A DNA stretch of 64,000 nt, taken from positions 1,054,501 through 1,118,500 of the forward strand of contig NZ_AP026683.1 of NCBI RefSeq assembly GCF_025997995.1. The letters are read 5' to 3'. The notes below the pieces were generated by a model. It was not told the origin of the DNA and ran no database searches. It saw nothing but the letters and a program-made list of their open reading frames with translations. The DNA is from Sediminibacterium sp. TEGAF015 (lineage in GTDB: Bacteria; Bacteroidota; Bacteroidia; Chitinophagales; Chitinophagaceae). Shown piece after piece: positions 36,510 to 45,786 of this stretch (positions are counted from its first letter, which is position 1; each line of letters starts with the position of its first letter). Made by a program: the position numbers and the translations under genes.

Positions 36510-38963
36510 ATGAAGCCACTGTTTGTTGAAGTCATTATTCCCCTGGCCCTGCCAAAAAACTATACATGGAAAGTACCTGAACAATTTCAGGATTCCATTG
36601 CACCTGGCATTCGGGTAGAAGTGGCTCTAAGAAAAAACAAACGATACGCAGGCATCGTAAAAAAAATACTGACCGATATCCCTCCCGGCTTAAACCCTGC
36701 ACCGGTTCTGAATATATTGGACACACAACCTGTTGTGCATGCAGAACAATTACAGCTTTGGGAATGGATTGCCGGTTATTATATGTGCTCGGAGGGAGAA
36801 GTTATGCAGGCTGCTATTCCTGCCAATTTAAAATTGTCTAGCGAAAGTATTTTACAATGGAACGAGGAAAGAAGTCTTGACTTTAGCGATTTATCTGATT
36901 CGGAATTTATAGTTGCTGAAGCATTGGAAATAAAAGGGGAATTAAAAATAAGTGAAGTACAGCAATTACTGGACACACATAATACTTACCCGATTGTAAA
37001 AAAACTGGTAGAGAAAGGAGTCTGCTATGTTTGGGAGGAACTCAAAGAAAAATACAAACAAAAAACAGAGACCTATATTCTTTTGCATCCAAAATATGCA
37101 AAGGAAGAGCAATTGGAACAACTCTTAAATAACTGGAGCAGGGCCCCTAAACAAATGGAATTGCTGCTGGCTTATTTACATTTAAAAAATACAATTGGTA
37201 TAGTAACTCAACCTGAGTTACTTAAAAAAGCCAATGCAAGTGCGGCTCAGTTAAAAGGCTTGATTGAGAAAGGAATTCTGATAGCAGAAAAAAGAAATGC
37301 AGACAGACTGCCTTCTCTTCCAAAACTTTTACAGCTCGATTTTTCACTTTCGACTGCGCAGGATAAAGCATTGAAGGAAATTCGGACTTGTTTTGAAAGT
37401 AAATCCGTGTGTTTGTTACATGGTATTACCGCAAGTGGAAAAACACAGTTGTACATGAAGCTGATTGAAGAGCAGATTCAATTAGGCAAACAGGTATTAT
37501 ACCTGTTACCGGAAATTGCTTTAACCGCTCAGATGATTCGCCGATTACAAAAAAGCCTAGGAGGTCATATAGCCATTTACCACTCCAAATTCAATCCCAA
37601 CGAAAGGGTTGAAATCTGGAATAAAATCAATTCTGGAGAAACCAAAGTAGTCTTGGGTGCCCGATCTGCTTTGTTTTTACCATTCAATAACCTGGGGATG
37701 GTTATATGTGATGAAGAGCACGATGCGTCATATAAACAACAGGATCCTGCACCAAGATACCATAGCCGCGATACTGCCATATATTATGCATCATTGTTCA
37801 AGGCAAAGGTTTTACTTGGATCAGCTACCCCTTCTATTGAAAGCTATTATAATGTAGAGCAGGGGAAGTATGGATTGGTAACACTTACTGAGCGTTATGC
37901 AGATGTTGCACTTCCTGAAATACAACTGATTGATCTGAAGAAAATACCCGCAAAGGAAAGAAGTGCAAAGCCCTTATCTGATGATTTACTGGCAGCTATT
38001 CAGCAAACATTGAACGATAAGAAGCAAGTTATTCTTTTTCAGAACAGAAGAGGCTATGCCCCTTATCTGCTCTGTGATACCTGTGGCTGGATACCGCATT
38101 GTAATCACTGTGATGTAACCCTAACTTTTCATAAGGCTAAGCAGAAATTATCCTGTCATTACTGTGGCACCATTTATCCCCTGCTTCAAACCTGTCATGC
38201 CTGTGGAAGTCATCATTTTATTCAGAAAAATTTTGGCACAGAGAAAATAGAAGAACTGGTTGCCGAAGCATTTCCGGATGCAGTGATTGCCAGAATGGAT
38301 TACGATAGTATTCGCGGCAAACACGACCATGATAATCTCATTAAACAATTTGAACAACACAAGATTGACATACTGGTGGGCACACAGATGGTAGTAAAAG
38401 GGCTTGATTTTGAAAAAGTAAATTTAGTAGGGATTGTAGACGCAGATGGCATTTTGAATTTTACCGACTTCAGAGTAAATGAAAGAGCCTATCAGCTAAT
38501 GGAACAAGTTAGTGGAAGAGCGGGCAGAAAAGACGGGCTGGGCAAAGTACTGGTTCAGGTGAGTAACCTCCACCATCCTATATTGCCATTTGTTCAGCAG
38601 CATCATTATAAGGGATTGTATCAGTTTGAAATTGCCAACAGAAAGGAATTCCACTACCCTCCTTTTACCAGACTAATTCAGGTAATTTTCAAACATAAAG
38701 ACAAACAGATTGCAGAAGAAGCAGCCAAGATTATGAAACAAGGATTGCTTACCGGATATGGTCAGTATATGAATGGTCCCTCACAACCAATTGTAGACAG
38801 AATCAGGAACCAATATCTTTGGGAACTACTGATTAAGCTACCCAAAGACGGCAACACTGTTTTATCTTGTAAAAAAGCCATACAGCAGCAAATGCTCATC
38901 TTGCATACACATCAGCGATACAGATCCGTTCATATTATACCAAATACTGACCCTGTTTATTAA
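36510..38963 (+). CDS. priA: Primosomal protein N' (replication restart helicase)
   Basis: This 817-residue superfamily 2 helicase reloads the replisome at collapsed forks. The N-terminal 3'-DNA-binding domain (about 1-105) and winged-helix region precede the helicase core, with Walker A GITASGKTQ and motif II CDEEHDASYKQ. Paired zinc-binding cysteines follow (CDTCGWIPHCNHC, CHYCG, CHACG). Motif VI is in QVSGRAGRKDG. Length is normal. It ends one base before the MurB ATG. Confidence 0.97.
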   Translation: MKPLFVEVIIPLALPKNYTWKVPEQFQDSIAPGIRVEVALRKNKRYAGIVKKILTDIPPGLNPAPVLNILDTQPVVHAEQLQLWEWIAGYYMCSEGEVMQAAIPANLKLSSESILQWNEERSLDFSDLSDSEFIVAEALEIKGELKISEVQQLLDTHNTYPIVKKLVEKGVCYVWEELKEKYKQKTETYILLHPKYAKEEQLEQLLNNWSRAPKQMELLLAYLHLKNTIGIVTQPELLKKANASAAQLKGLIEKGILIAEKRNADRLPSLPKLLQLDFSLSTAQDKALKEIRTCFESKSVCLLHGITASGKTQLYMKLIEEQIQLGKQVLYLLPEIALTAQMIRRLQKSLGGHIAIYHSKFNPNERVEIWNKINSGETKVVLGARSALFLPFNNLGMVICDEEHDASYKQQDPAPRYHSRDTAIYYASLFKAKVLLGSATPSIESYYNVEQGKYGLVTLTERYADVALPEIQLIDLKKIPAKERSAKPLSDDLLAAIQQTLNDKKQVILFQNRRGYAPYLLCDTCGWIPHCNHCDVTLTFHKAKQKLSCHYCGTIYPLLQTCHACGSHHFIQKNFGTEKIEELVAEAFPDAVIARMDYDSIRGKHDHDNLIKQFEQHKIDILVGTQMVVKGLDFEKVNLVGIVDADGILNFTDFRVNERAYQLMEQVSGRAGRKDGLGKVLVQVSNLHHPILPFVQQHHYKGLYQFEIANRKEFHYPPFTRLIQVIFKHKDKQIAEEAAKIMKQGLLTGYGQYMNGPSQPIVDRIRNQYLWELLIKLPKDGNTVLSCKKAIQQQMLILHTHQRYRSVHIIPNTDPVY

Positions 38964-38964
38964 A

Positions 38965-39987
38965 ATGAAAAAAATAGCATCAAATATTTCTTTGCAACCC
39001 TACAATAGCTTTGGGGTTGATGCAATGGCCAGATATTTTGTACCCGCAGAAAGCCAGGAAGAAATAAAGGAAATTATCGAATGGAATAAAACACAACAAC
39101 AGCGACTACTAGTGTTGGGTGGCGGCAGCAATGTATTGTTTACCCATGATTATGACGGGCTAGTTTTGCAGAATAATTTGAAGGGCATCAGTAAAGTAAA
39201 CGAAGATGACAACTATGTGTACATTAAAGCAATGGCTGGTGAAAACTGGCATGCTTTTGTGCAGTATTGCGTAGAAAATAAATACCAGGGAATTGAAAAT
39301 CTGAGCTTGATACCGGGCAATGTGGGCGCATCTCCCATGCAAAATATTGGCGCATATGGTGTAGAAATCAAGGATGTTTTCGAAAGCCTGGAAGCGATGC
39401 ATTTACCCGACGGCGAACTGGTTCAATTTACGCATGCGCAATGCCAGTTCGGATACCGCGAAAGTATTTTCAAGCAATCCCTTCGCAATCAGTTTCTGAT
39501 TATTTCGGTAACTTATAAATTAAGGAAACAGCCAAAATTTACCATCAGCTATGGAAATATTGAACAGGCACTGGAGCAAAAGGGTGTAAAGGAATTAAGC
39601 ATTGAAGCCATTGCAAATGCAGTAATACAGATTCGGCAAAGTAAATTACCAGACCCTAGCAAGATTGGCAATGCCGGCAGCTTTTTTAAAAACCCGGTAA
39701 TACATCAAACTTTTTACGAAGCACTTCAAAAATTATATCCCGGAATTCCAGGTTTTCCGGGTAGCGATAAGTTTATGACCAAAGTTCCGGCGGCCTGGTT
39801 GATTGAACAAACGGGCTGGAAAGGATTTAGAAAAGGAGATGCAGGCTGTTACCCATTGCAACCCCTGGTATTGGTAAATTATGGCAAAGCTACCGGAACT
39901 GATATTTATGCTTTGTCCAGTGAAATTATTGAGAGTGTTCAGGAAAAATTCGGAATCCTTTTAGAGAGAGAAGTGAATATTTACTAA
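38965..39987 (+). CDS. murB: UDP-N-acetylenolpyruvoylglucosamine reductase
   Basis: This 340-residue flavoenzyme reduces enolpyruvyl-UDP-GlcNAc to UDP-MurNAc in cell-wall synthesis. It is the longer type I form, with VLGGGSNVLFT, the FAD-contacting SLIPGNVGASPMQNIGAYG, the FGYRESIFK block, the proton-donor serine in GNAGSFFKNP, and a C-terminal Glu region. It starts 1 bp after priA, so they are coexpressed. Confidence 0.97.
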   Translation: MKKIASNISLQPYNSFGVDAMARYFVPAESQEEIKEIIEWNKTQQQRLLVLGGGSNVLFTHDYDGLVLQNNLKGISKVNEDDNYVYIKAMAGENWHAFVQYCVENKYQGIENLSLIPGNVGASPMQNIGAYGVEIKDVFESLEAMHLPDGELVQFTHAQCQFGYRESIFKQSLRNQFLIISVTYKLRKQPKFTISYGNIEQALEQKGVKELSIEAIANAVIQIRQSKLPDPSKIGNAGSFFKNPVIHQTFYEALQKLYPGIPGFPGSDKFMTKVPAAWLIEQTGWKGFRKGDAGCYPLQPLVLVNYGKATGTDIYALSSEIIESVQEKFGILLEREVNIY

Positions 39988-40017
39988 GCAGAAAATAAAG
40001 AACAGCATGTAATCTAC

Positions 40018-40959
40018 TTAGCCTTCAAGCACTCGCGTTAGTATGGTTTCCATTGACAGTGAACCCACATTGTACCATGCAAATTCTGGGTCTTTTTTAA
40101 ACCAGGTCATCTGGCGCTTGGCGTATTGACGGGTATGAATTTTTATTTGATTTATCGCTTCCTCTTTCGTGATTAACCCATCTATATAATCAAAAACTTC
40201 CTTATACCCCACTGTCTGCAAAGCAGTCTGGTTGCGATAGTCTATTACAGATGCAGCTTCTTCAAACAACCCAGCTACAACCATTTTATCCACCCGCTGG
40301 TGAATTCTTTTCGTCAATACTTCCATCGGCATTTCTAAACCAATTTTGATTATACGAAATGGACGTTCTTTTTTTGTTGCATTTCTGAAATGAAGAATGG
40401 ATTTCCCTGTTGCATTCAATACTTCCAGTGCACGCATTAATCGCTGTGGATTCATTTGTTCAGCTACCGCCCAGAAAGCCGGATCCCTGTGTTTAATTTC
40501 GGATTGCAGCCAAATCATTCCTTTGGCTTCGTAGTTATTGATAATTGTTTCCCGGATTTCCGGATCTATGGCAGGCATTGGATCAATACCTTCACAAAAA
40601 GCCTTAATGTACAATCCTGTTCCACCAACCATAACAACGCTTTGATGATGCTCCAACAGTTCAACTGTTTTTTGCAAAGCAAATTGTTCAAAATAAGCTG
40701 CATTCAGATTTTCTCTGATGGAATGGTCTGCAATAAAATAATGCTTAACTGCTGCGAGCTCAGTCTCACTAGGTCTTGCTACTCCAATAGACAGTTCTTT
40801 AAAACATTGTCTGGAGTCTGCAGAAATGATGGCTGTATCTAGAACCTTGGCCAGTTCAATTGCAAATGCGGTTTTACCAATAGCGGTTGGACCGGCAACA
40901 ATATATACGGTAGGTTTAGTCTTCAAAATCGTCTCTTTGCTCTTCTCCACCAAAACCAT
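40018..40959 (-). CDS. miaA: tRNA dimethylallyltransferase
   Basis: This roughly 313-residue enzyme puts the isopentenyl group on A37 of UNN-reading tRNAs. The P-loop GPTAIGKTAFA, the ISADSRQCFKELSIG block and the catalytic/substrate VGGTGLYIKAF are intact. The start is uncertain. ATG 40959 has GGAG 6 nt upstream and overlaps the preceding gene by 44 bp. A TTG at 40926 would give about 302 residues with an 11-bp overlap. Upstream extension to 41025 encodes Lys-rich residues that look like a shadow of the acidic tail of the neighbouring protein. Confidence 0.95.
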   Translation of the reverse strand: MVLVEKSKETILKTKPTVYIVAGPTAIGKTAFAIELAKVLDTAIISADSRQCFKELSIGVARPSETELAAVKHYFIADHSIRENLNAAYFEQFALQKTVELLEHHQSVVMVGGTGLYIKAFCEGIDPMPAIDPEIRETIINNYEAKGMIWLQSEIKHRDPAFWAVAEQMNPQRLMRALEVLNATGKSILHFRNATKKERPFRIIKIGLEMPMEVLTKRIHQRVDKMVVAGLFEEAASVIDYRNQTALQTVGYKEVFDYIDGLITKEEAINQIKIHTRQYAKRQMTWFKKDPEFAWYNVGSLSMETILTRVLEG

Positions 40960-41494
40960 CATCATCTCCGTCTGCTTCACTGGCTGCTTCCTCCCCTTCT
41001 TCACCAAAGCCATCTGCAGCTTCATTCAGGTCGTATTTCTCTTCTATATCGGCAAACTTATCTCCTAGCAAACTCTTGGTGCCATACTGTTGAGGGCCAA
41101 TTCCTTCCACTCTGGTTACGGAAGGATAGGTTAACTTGGCATTCTCTTCTTTATTTACACTAATCAGCGCCACTAAAAATGTCCAGCCTTTAGCAAAATC
41201 ATACTCATAAATAAACTTCTGATTTACGTCCTGAATTTCAGAGCCAATGGTTGTTTCGGCCATCAAAAGGGGTTCTGCACGATAGGCTTTGTCATATTTC
41301 TCAAAACTGATTTCTCTTCCCTTTAACCAGTTGTCATTGCTTCTGTAAAAAGTTGCCTGGTGCTTGGTATCAAATTCAAATGCTTTTAAAATTGCAAAAT
41401 GCAAATCAAGAAAATACTGTGTATGTTTAATCACGATGTCTCTGTAAACTGCATCATCCTCTTCCAGGTATATTCTAAATTTTAAAATTGCCAT
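40916..41494 (-). CDS. Plasmid pRiA4b ORF-3-like family protein
   Basis: This 192-residue protein has the core of the pRiA4b ORF-3 family (KFRIYLEEDDAVYRDIVI, then FLDLHFAILKAFEFD, and KFIYEYDFAKGWTFLVALI). The last 45 residues are almost wholly Asp/Glu/Gly, ending GGEEQRDDFED. The ATG at 41494 is chosen because upstream residues are not conserved-looking. Despite the family name, nothing here indicates a plasmid or transposon. It sits between the CCA-adding enzyme and miaA, both tRNA genes, so a tRNA-linked role is conceivable but unsupported. Confidence 0.82.
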   Translation of the reverse strand: MAILKFRIYLEEDDAVYRDIVIKHTQYFLDLHFAILKAFEFDTKHQATFYRSNDNWLKGREISFEKYDKAYRAEPLLMAETTIGSEIQDVNQKFIYEYDFAKGWTFLVALISVNKEENAKLTYPSVTRVEGIGPQQYGTKSLLGDKFADIEEKYDLNEAADGFGEEGEEAASEADGDDDGFGGEEQRDDFED

Positions 41495-41556
41495 TCCGCC
41501 AGATTTATTAATTAGTGCTTTTTGATTATCGTTGGTTACCGGGTGCAAAATAGCGA

Positions 41557-42975
41557 TTATTTGACGGGTTTCAGGTTCAATTCCGACCCTTTTTCTAACA
41601 TAAAAGCATAGGCTGCTTCCAGTTGATTCGGAATAATCCCGTCCAGTATGGCCTCTCTGATCGCATCTTTTAAAATGCCTACCTGTTTACCCGGATTCAA
41701 TCCAAATACCTCCATAATCATTTCCCCACTAATGGGTGGCTGCCAGTTTCTCAACTGATCCTTGGATTCTACTTCTGCCATTCGCTCTTTTACCAACTCA
41801 AAATTCTGAAGGTACCTTTGTACTTTCTGCTTATTCTTACTGGTAATATCAGCAGCACATAGTTTCATTAAATCATCAATGTCTTCCCCGGCGTCAAACA
41901 ACAACCTTCTTACGGCACTATCGGTAATATTTTCCTTGGTTAAACTAATTGGTCGCAAATGCAGCAGCACCAGCTTCTGCACATATTTCATGGGTTCATG
42001 TAATGGCAGTTTTAATTTGGAGAAAATTTTAGGAACCATTCTTGCGCCAACCACTTCATGACCATGAAAGGTCCAGCCATGCCCCTCTTCAAACTTTTTG
42101 GTAGCAGGTTTGCCAATATCGTGTAAGAGGGCAGCCCAGCGTAACCAAATTGAATCTGTATGGGGTGTAATATTATCCAGCACCTGCAGGGTATGGTAAA
42201 AATTATCCTTATGCCCCTTCCCCTCAATATAAACGGCTCCGTGTAAATCAACCATTTGCGGAAAGATTGCTTTCAGCAAACCCGACTTGAACAACAAATC
42301 CCATCCAATAGATGGTTTATCACTCATCATTATTTTATTCAACTCATCCGTAATTCTTTCTTGACTCACAATTTTCATACGATGCACATTCTCTCCTATC
42401 GCATGAAAGGTTTCCGGCGCTATACTGAAATTAAGTTGGGTAGCAAATCGAATGGCACGCAACATACGCAGCGGGTCATCACTAAATGTTTGCACAGGAG
42501 CAAGCGGTGTTTCAATACATTTCCGTTGAATGGCATCCATTCCGTTAAAGGGATCCAGTAAGTTTCCAAACTCAGCAGCATTCAAGGCAATTGCCATTGC
42601 ATTGATGGTAAAGTCCCTTCGGTTCTGATCATCGGCCAAAGTGCCTTCAGTTACTTGTGGCTTCCGGCTACTATGCTGGTAACTCTCTTTGCGGGCTCCC
42701 ACAAATTCAATCTCAAAATCTGCCCACTTTACTTGTGCAGTTCCAAAATTTTTGAAAAATGCAACAACTGGCTGAGGATCCAGCTGTGCTGCAAATAAAT
42801 GCGCCAGCTCAATTCCATCTCCCAGACAAACAATATCTGCATCCTTGGTATTTCTTCCAATTATCTTATCTCTTACAAATCCACCAATTAGGTAACAGGG
42901 CATCCCCAGTTGATCTGCAAGCGTACCTATCTGCCTGAAAACAGCTTCCTCTTTTTCAGTAAACGAAATCATCAT
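41557..42975 (-). CDS. cca: CCA tRNA nucleotidyltransferase with HD domain
   Basis: This 472-residue class II nucleotidyltransferase adds or repairs the 3' CCA of tRNA. The head has GGFVRDKIIGRNTKDADIV with the catalytic Asp pair, then RRDFTINAMA and the RNA-binding DPLRMLRAIRFA block. A C-terminal HD phosphohydrolase-type domain follows (LLHDIGKPAT and a later HxLRP region). Poly(A) polymerase activity cannot be ruled out from sequence. A consensus -7 lies 5 nt upstream, suggesting a leaderless transcript. Confidence 0.93.
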   Translation of the reverse strand: MMISFTEKEEAVFRQIGTLADQLGMPCYLIGGFVRDKIIGRNTKDADIVCLGDGIELAHLFAAQLDPQPVVAFFKNFGTAQVKWADFEIEFVGARKESYQHSSRKPQVTEGTLADDQNRRDFTINAMAIALNAAEFGNLLDPFNGMDAIQRKCIETPLAPVQTFSDDPLRMLRAIRFATQLNFSIAPETFHAIGENVHRMKIVSQERITDELNKIMMSDKPSIGWDLLFKSGLLKAIFPQMVDLHGAVYIEGKGHKDNFYHTLQVLDNITPHTDSIWLRWAALLHDIGKPATKKFEEGHGWTFHGHEVVGARMVPKIFSKLKLPLHEPMKYVQKLVLLHLRPISLTKENITDSAVRRLLFDAGEDIDDLMKLCAADITSKNKQKVQRYLQNFELVKERMAEVESKDQLRNWQPPISGEMIMEVFGLNPGKQVGILKDAIREAILDGIIPNQLEAAYAFMLEKGSELNLKPVK

Positions 42976-42980
42976 TGCTG

Positions 42981-42988
42981 CAAATGTA
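42981..42988 (-). promoter_or_regulatory. Promoter -7 element of cca
   Basis: TACATTTG on the minus strand, a perfect TAnnTTTG, lies 5 nt before the cca start codon and only a base upstream of the preceding gene's stop. A leaderless mRNA is predicted. Confidence 0.45.
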
Positions 42989-43996
42989 CTATTGTTTGGT
43001 CAGGGCAGGAAGCGTGGCAATTAATTGTGCTATTTCAATTTGAAATCCACAATTAAAATGCCCAAGAGGACAGGCAGTTTTACCGTGCAATCCGCAAGGC
43101 CTGCAATCCAATGCTTGCTTCACTTCTACAATATTACTATGCATGCTCAAAGGTCCATATCCGAATCCTGGAACCGTAGAACAGTAGATGGCGGTAACCG
43201 GCGCATCTACAGAGGAACAGAAATGCATGGGGGCAGAATCATTTACATAGTTCATCAAAGCATTTTTCATTAGTGCAGCCGAAGCCAGAAAATTAAGTTT
43301 GCCTGCAAGATTAATGGCATTTTCTGTACTGCTTGCTTCAATAATTTCATTACAAAGCGAAATATCCCCGGGTCCGCCTAATACATACACTTTGAGCTCT
43401 TTAGGAAGGGCATTCAAAAACGCAATCCATTTTTCCTTGGGAAACTGCTTTGTTGCCCATACTGAAGAAGGGGCAATGCAGATATAAGGTAGCTGCTGAT
43501 AGGGAAGCACTTTTTCTATATCGGAAACAGCAGGATACAAAACGGGATTTTTCAGCCGAACACCATTTATATGAGCAATCAATTGAAAATTTCTATTGAT
43601 TTCGTGTATCCCCTTGTTGGTGTCCATACTATGCACAAGCGTTCGCGAGTAACAAAAACGAAAGGGATTTTTATTGAACCCGATTTTTTCTCTTGCACCT
43701 GAAAAACAGGTAATCCAGCCAGTTGCAGCGTAGCGTTGCAAATTGAAGACGATATCATAAGATGCTTTTCTGACACTGAATGCCAGTTTCATCAGATTCA
43801 GGTATTTATGCTGTTTTTTTTGCCAGACCAGGACCCGATGAACAAAGGGATGGTTCGCAAACAAAGACTCATTGCCGTTTCTTACCAATACATCTATCTG
43901 AGCCTGAGGATAAGCTTCGTGCAGTGATTCCAGTAAACCAGTTGCCAGTACTACGTCCCCAATAAATGCGGTTTGAATAATCAGCAATTTTTGCAT
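42989..43996 (-). CDS. Glycosyltransferase family 9 (heptosyltransferase-like)
   Basis: This 335-residue GT-B glycosyltransferase of the ADP-heptose:LPS type begins KLLIIQTAFIGDVVLATGLL with the acceptor-site Asp. It has APSSVWATKQFPKEKWI in the donor half and NDSAPMHFCSSVDAPVTAIY near the C terminus. It probably adds a heptose or related sugar to the lipopolysaccharide core. It is divergent from dapD across a 52-bp gap holding two opposing -7 elements, and 13 bp ahead of cca. Confidence 0.93.
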   Translation of the reverse strand: MQKLLIIQTAFIGDVVLATGLLESLHEAYPQAQIDVLVRNGNESLFANHPFVHRVLVWQKKQHKYLNLMKLAFSVRKASYDIVFNLQRYAATGWITCFSGAREKIGFNKNPFRFCYSRTLVHSMDTNKGIHEINRNFQLIAHINGVRLKNPVLYPAVSDIEKVLPYQQLPYICIAPSSVWATKQFPKEKWIAFLNALPKELKVYVLGGPGDISLCNEIIEASSTENAINLAGKLNFLASAALMKNALMNYVNDSAPMHFCSSVDAPVTAIYCSTVPGFGYGPLSMHSNIVEVKQALDCRPCGLHGKTACPLGHFNCGFQIEIAQLIATLPALTKQ

Positions 43997-44000
43997 CTGG

Positions 44001-44008
44001 CAAAACTA
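44001..44008 (-). promoter_or_regulatory. Promoter -7 element of the family 9 glycosyltransferase gene
   Basis: TAGTTTTG on the minus strand ends 4 nt before the ATG at 43996, again predicting an almost leaderless message. It faces the dapD -7 element 18 bp away. Confidence 0.45.
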
Positions 44009-44026
44009 CACAAAACTGAAATACTG

Positions 44027-44034
44027 TACTTTTG
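44027..44034 (+). promoter_or_regulatory. Promoter -7 element of dapD
   Basis: TACTTTTG is a perfect TAnnTTTG match ending 14 nt before the dapD ATG. With the divergent element at 44001-44008 it makes a compact two-way promoter region. Confidence 0.45.
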
Positions 44035-44048
44035 CCCAAAATTGAAAT

Positions 44049-44858
44049 ATGCCCCAAGAATTAATATTAGCTGCATGGAATGACAGATCCTTATTAAAGG
44101 ACGCAAAATACAGCGATGCCGTAAAACAAGTAATTGAAGCAGTTGATAAAGGACAACTAAGAGTTGCCAGCCCGGGAGAGGATGGATGGGTAGTTAATGA
44201 GTGGGTAAAAAAAGCCATACTGATGTATTTTGGCGTGCAGGAAATGCAAACCTGGGAAATGCCCCCATTTGAATTCTACGATAAAATGTTGCTGAAGAAA
44301 AACTATAAAGAACTAGGCGTAAGAGCCGTTCCTCCTGCAACAGCCAGATACGGAGCTTACATAGCACCTAATGTGGTGTTGATGCCCAGCTATGTAAATA
44401 TCGGTGCTTATGTAGATGAAGGCACCATGGTAGATACCTGGGCTACTGTTGGCAGTTGTGCCCAGATTGGTAAACATGTTCATTTAAGTGGAGGTGTAGG
44501 AATCGGAGGTGTATTGGAGCCACTTCAAGCCAGTCCTGTTATTATTGAAGACGGTTGCTTTATTGGCAGCAGATGTATAGTGGTAGAAGGTGTGATTGTA
44601 GAAAAAGAAGCCGTACTAGGTGCCAATGTGGTATTAACCCAGTCTACAAAAATCATTGATGTTAGCGGACCCGAACCCATAGAAATGAAAGGAAGAGTTC
44701 CGGCCAGAAGTGTTGTGATACCAGGCAGCTATACCAAAAAATTCAATGCAGGAGAATACCAGGTAAGTTGTGCATTAATCATTGGTCAAAGAAAAGCAAG
44801 CACAGACTTAAAAACCAGCTTGAACGACGCTTTGAGAGATTTTAATGTGAGTGTATAA
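44049..44858 (+). CDS. dapD: 2,3,4,5-tetrahydropyridine-2,6-dicarboxylate N-succinyltransferase
   Basis: This 269-residue left-handed beta-helix enzyme of lysine and diaminopimelate synthesis has the hexapeptide-repeat core (NVVLMPSYVNIGAYVDEGTMVDTWATVGSCAQIG and GGVGIGGVLEPLQA). The substrate-binding C-terminal PARSVVIPG block is also present. Length is standard. The EamA exporter gene starts 1 bp after its stop, so they are cotranscribed. Confidence 0.97.
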   Translation: MPQELILAAWNDRSLLKDAKYSDAVKQVIEAVDKGQLRVASPGEDGWVVNEWVKKAILMYFGVQEMQTWEMPPFEFYDKMLLKKNYKELGVRAVPPATARYGAYIAPNVVLMPSYVNIGAYVDEGTMVDTWATVGSCAQIGKHVHLSGGVGIGGVLEPLQASPVIIEDGCFIGSRCIVVEGVIVEKEAVLGANVVLTQSTKIIDVSGPEPIEMKGRVPARSVVIPGSYTKKFNAGEYQVSCALIIGQRKASTDLKTSLNDALRDFNVSV

Positions 44859-44859
44859 A

Positions 44860-45786
44860 ATGCCGCAAGAGAAGCAATCAAAGTTGTTTCTGCAAGGCTT
44901 TTTAATAAGCATTGGCGGAGCCATATTGTTCTCCACTAAAGCTATCTGGGTAAAACTCGCTTTTAGAAATACAGGGGTAGACGCAATAACACTGCTTACT
45001 TTAAGAATGTTATTGTCTCTGCCCTTTTATATTGCTGCAGCGTGGATTTCAGGTAAAAAGGAAAATGTACAACCACTCAGTAAAAGAGATTTCAGTTGGA
45101 TAATTATTTTAGGGATACTTGGATATTACCTGAGCAGCCTCTTTGATTTTATAGGCCTCCAGTATATTTCTGCAGGATTGGAAAGACTGATTTTATTTCT
45201 TTATCCAACTTTTGCTGTACTGTTGAATACTTATTTATTTAAACAAAGAATAACCCGTATACAGTTTTTAGCTTTATGCATTACCTATACAGGGATTGGA
45301 ATTGCCTATTACGCAGAATTGGGTACAGTGCAGCACAACGATTCATTTTATTTTGGCTCCTTTATGGTTTTTCTTTGCGCAGTTACTTACTCATTTTATC
45401 TGGTAGGTACCGGAAGAATGGTAACCAGAGCGGGCGCTACCCGATATACTGCTTATGCAATGCTGGCTGCAACTGCAGGCGTGTTCGTCCATTTTATTGT
45501 AAAACAACAATGGCAAAGCATAAACATGAGTTGGGAATTAGGCTGGTACAGCCTTGCTTTGGCCATAATTGCCACTGTTATACCCTCATTTATGATTAGC
45601 GCAGGCATGAAAAAAATTGGCAGTAACAATACATCCATTATTACCAGCATTGGTCCTGTTTCTACCATTATTCAGGCATCCGTTTTTCTGAATGAACCCA
45701 TTTTAATTACACAAATACTGGGTACTGCACTGGTGATTGCTGGCGTTATTTTAATCGGCTGGCAGAACAACCGAATAGAACATTAA
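44860..45786 (+). CDS. EamA/DMT family transporter
   Basis: This 308-residue inner-membrane protein has about ten helices in two EamA repeats. The first repeat includes GGAILFSTKAIWVKLAF and the second CAVTYSFYLVGTGRMV and GPVSTIIQASVFLNEPI. DMT proteins often export amino acids or metabolites, and adjacency to dapD hints at an amino-acid-related solute without proving it. The ATG at 44860 follows the dapD stop directly. The 3' end overlaps the convergent PAS gene by 4 bp. Confidence 0.9.
   Translation: MPQEKQSKLFLQGFLISIGGAILFSTKAIWVKLAFRNTGVDAITLLTLRMLLSLPFYIAAAWISGKKENVQPLSKRDFSWIIILGILGYYLSSLFDFIGLQYISAGLERLILFLYPTFAVLLNTYLFKQRITRIQFLALCITYTGIGIAYYAELGTVQHNDSFYFGSFMVFLCAVTYSFYLVGTGRMVTRAGATRYTAYAMLAATAGVFVHFIVKQQWQSINMSWELGWYSLALAIIATVIPSFMISAGMKKIGSNNTSIITSIGPVSTIIQASVFLNEPILITQILGTALVIAGVILIGWQNNRIEH

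Noticed and set aside
40916..41494. pRiA4b ORF-3-like protein as a sign of a mobile element
   Set aside because: No transposase, terminal repeat or integration site is near; the gene sits tightly between tRNA-processing genes.
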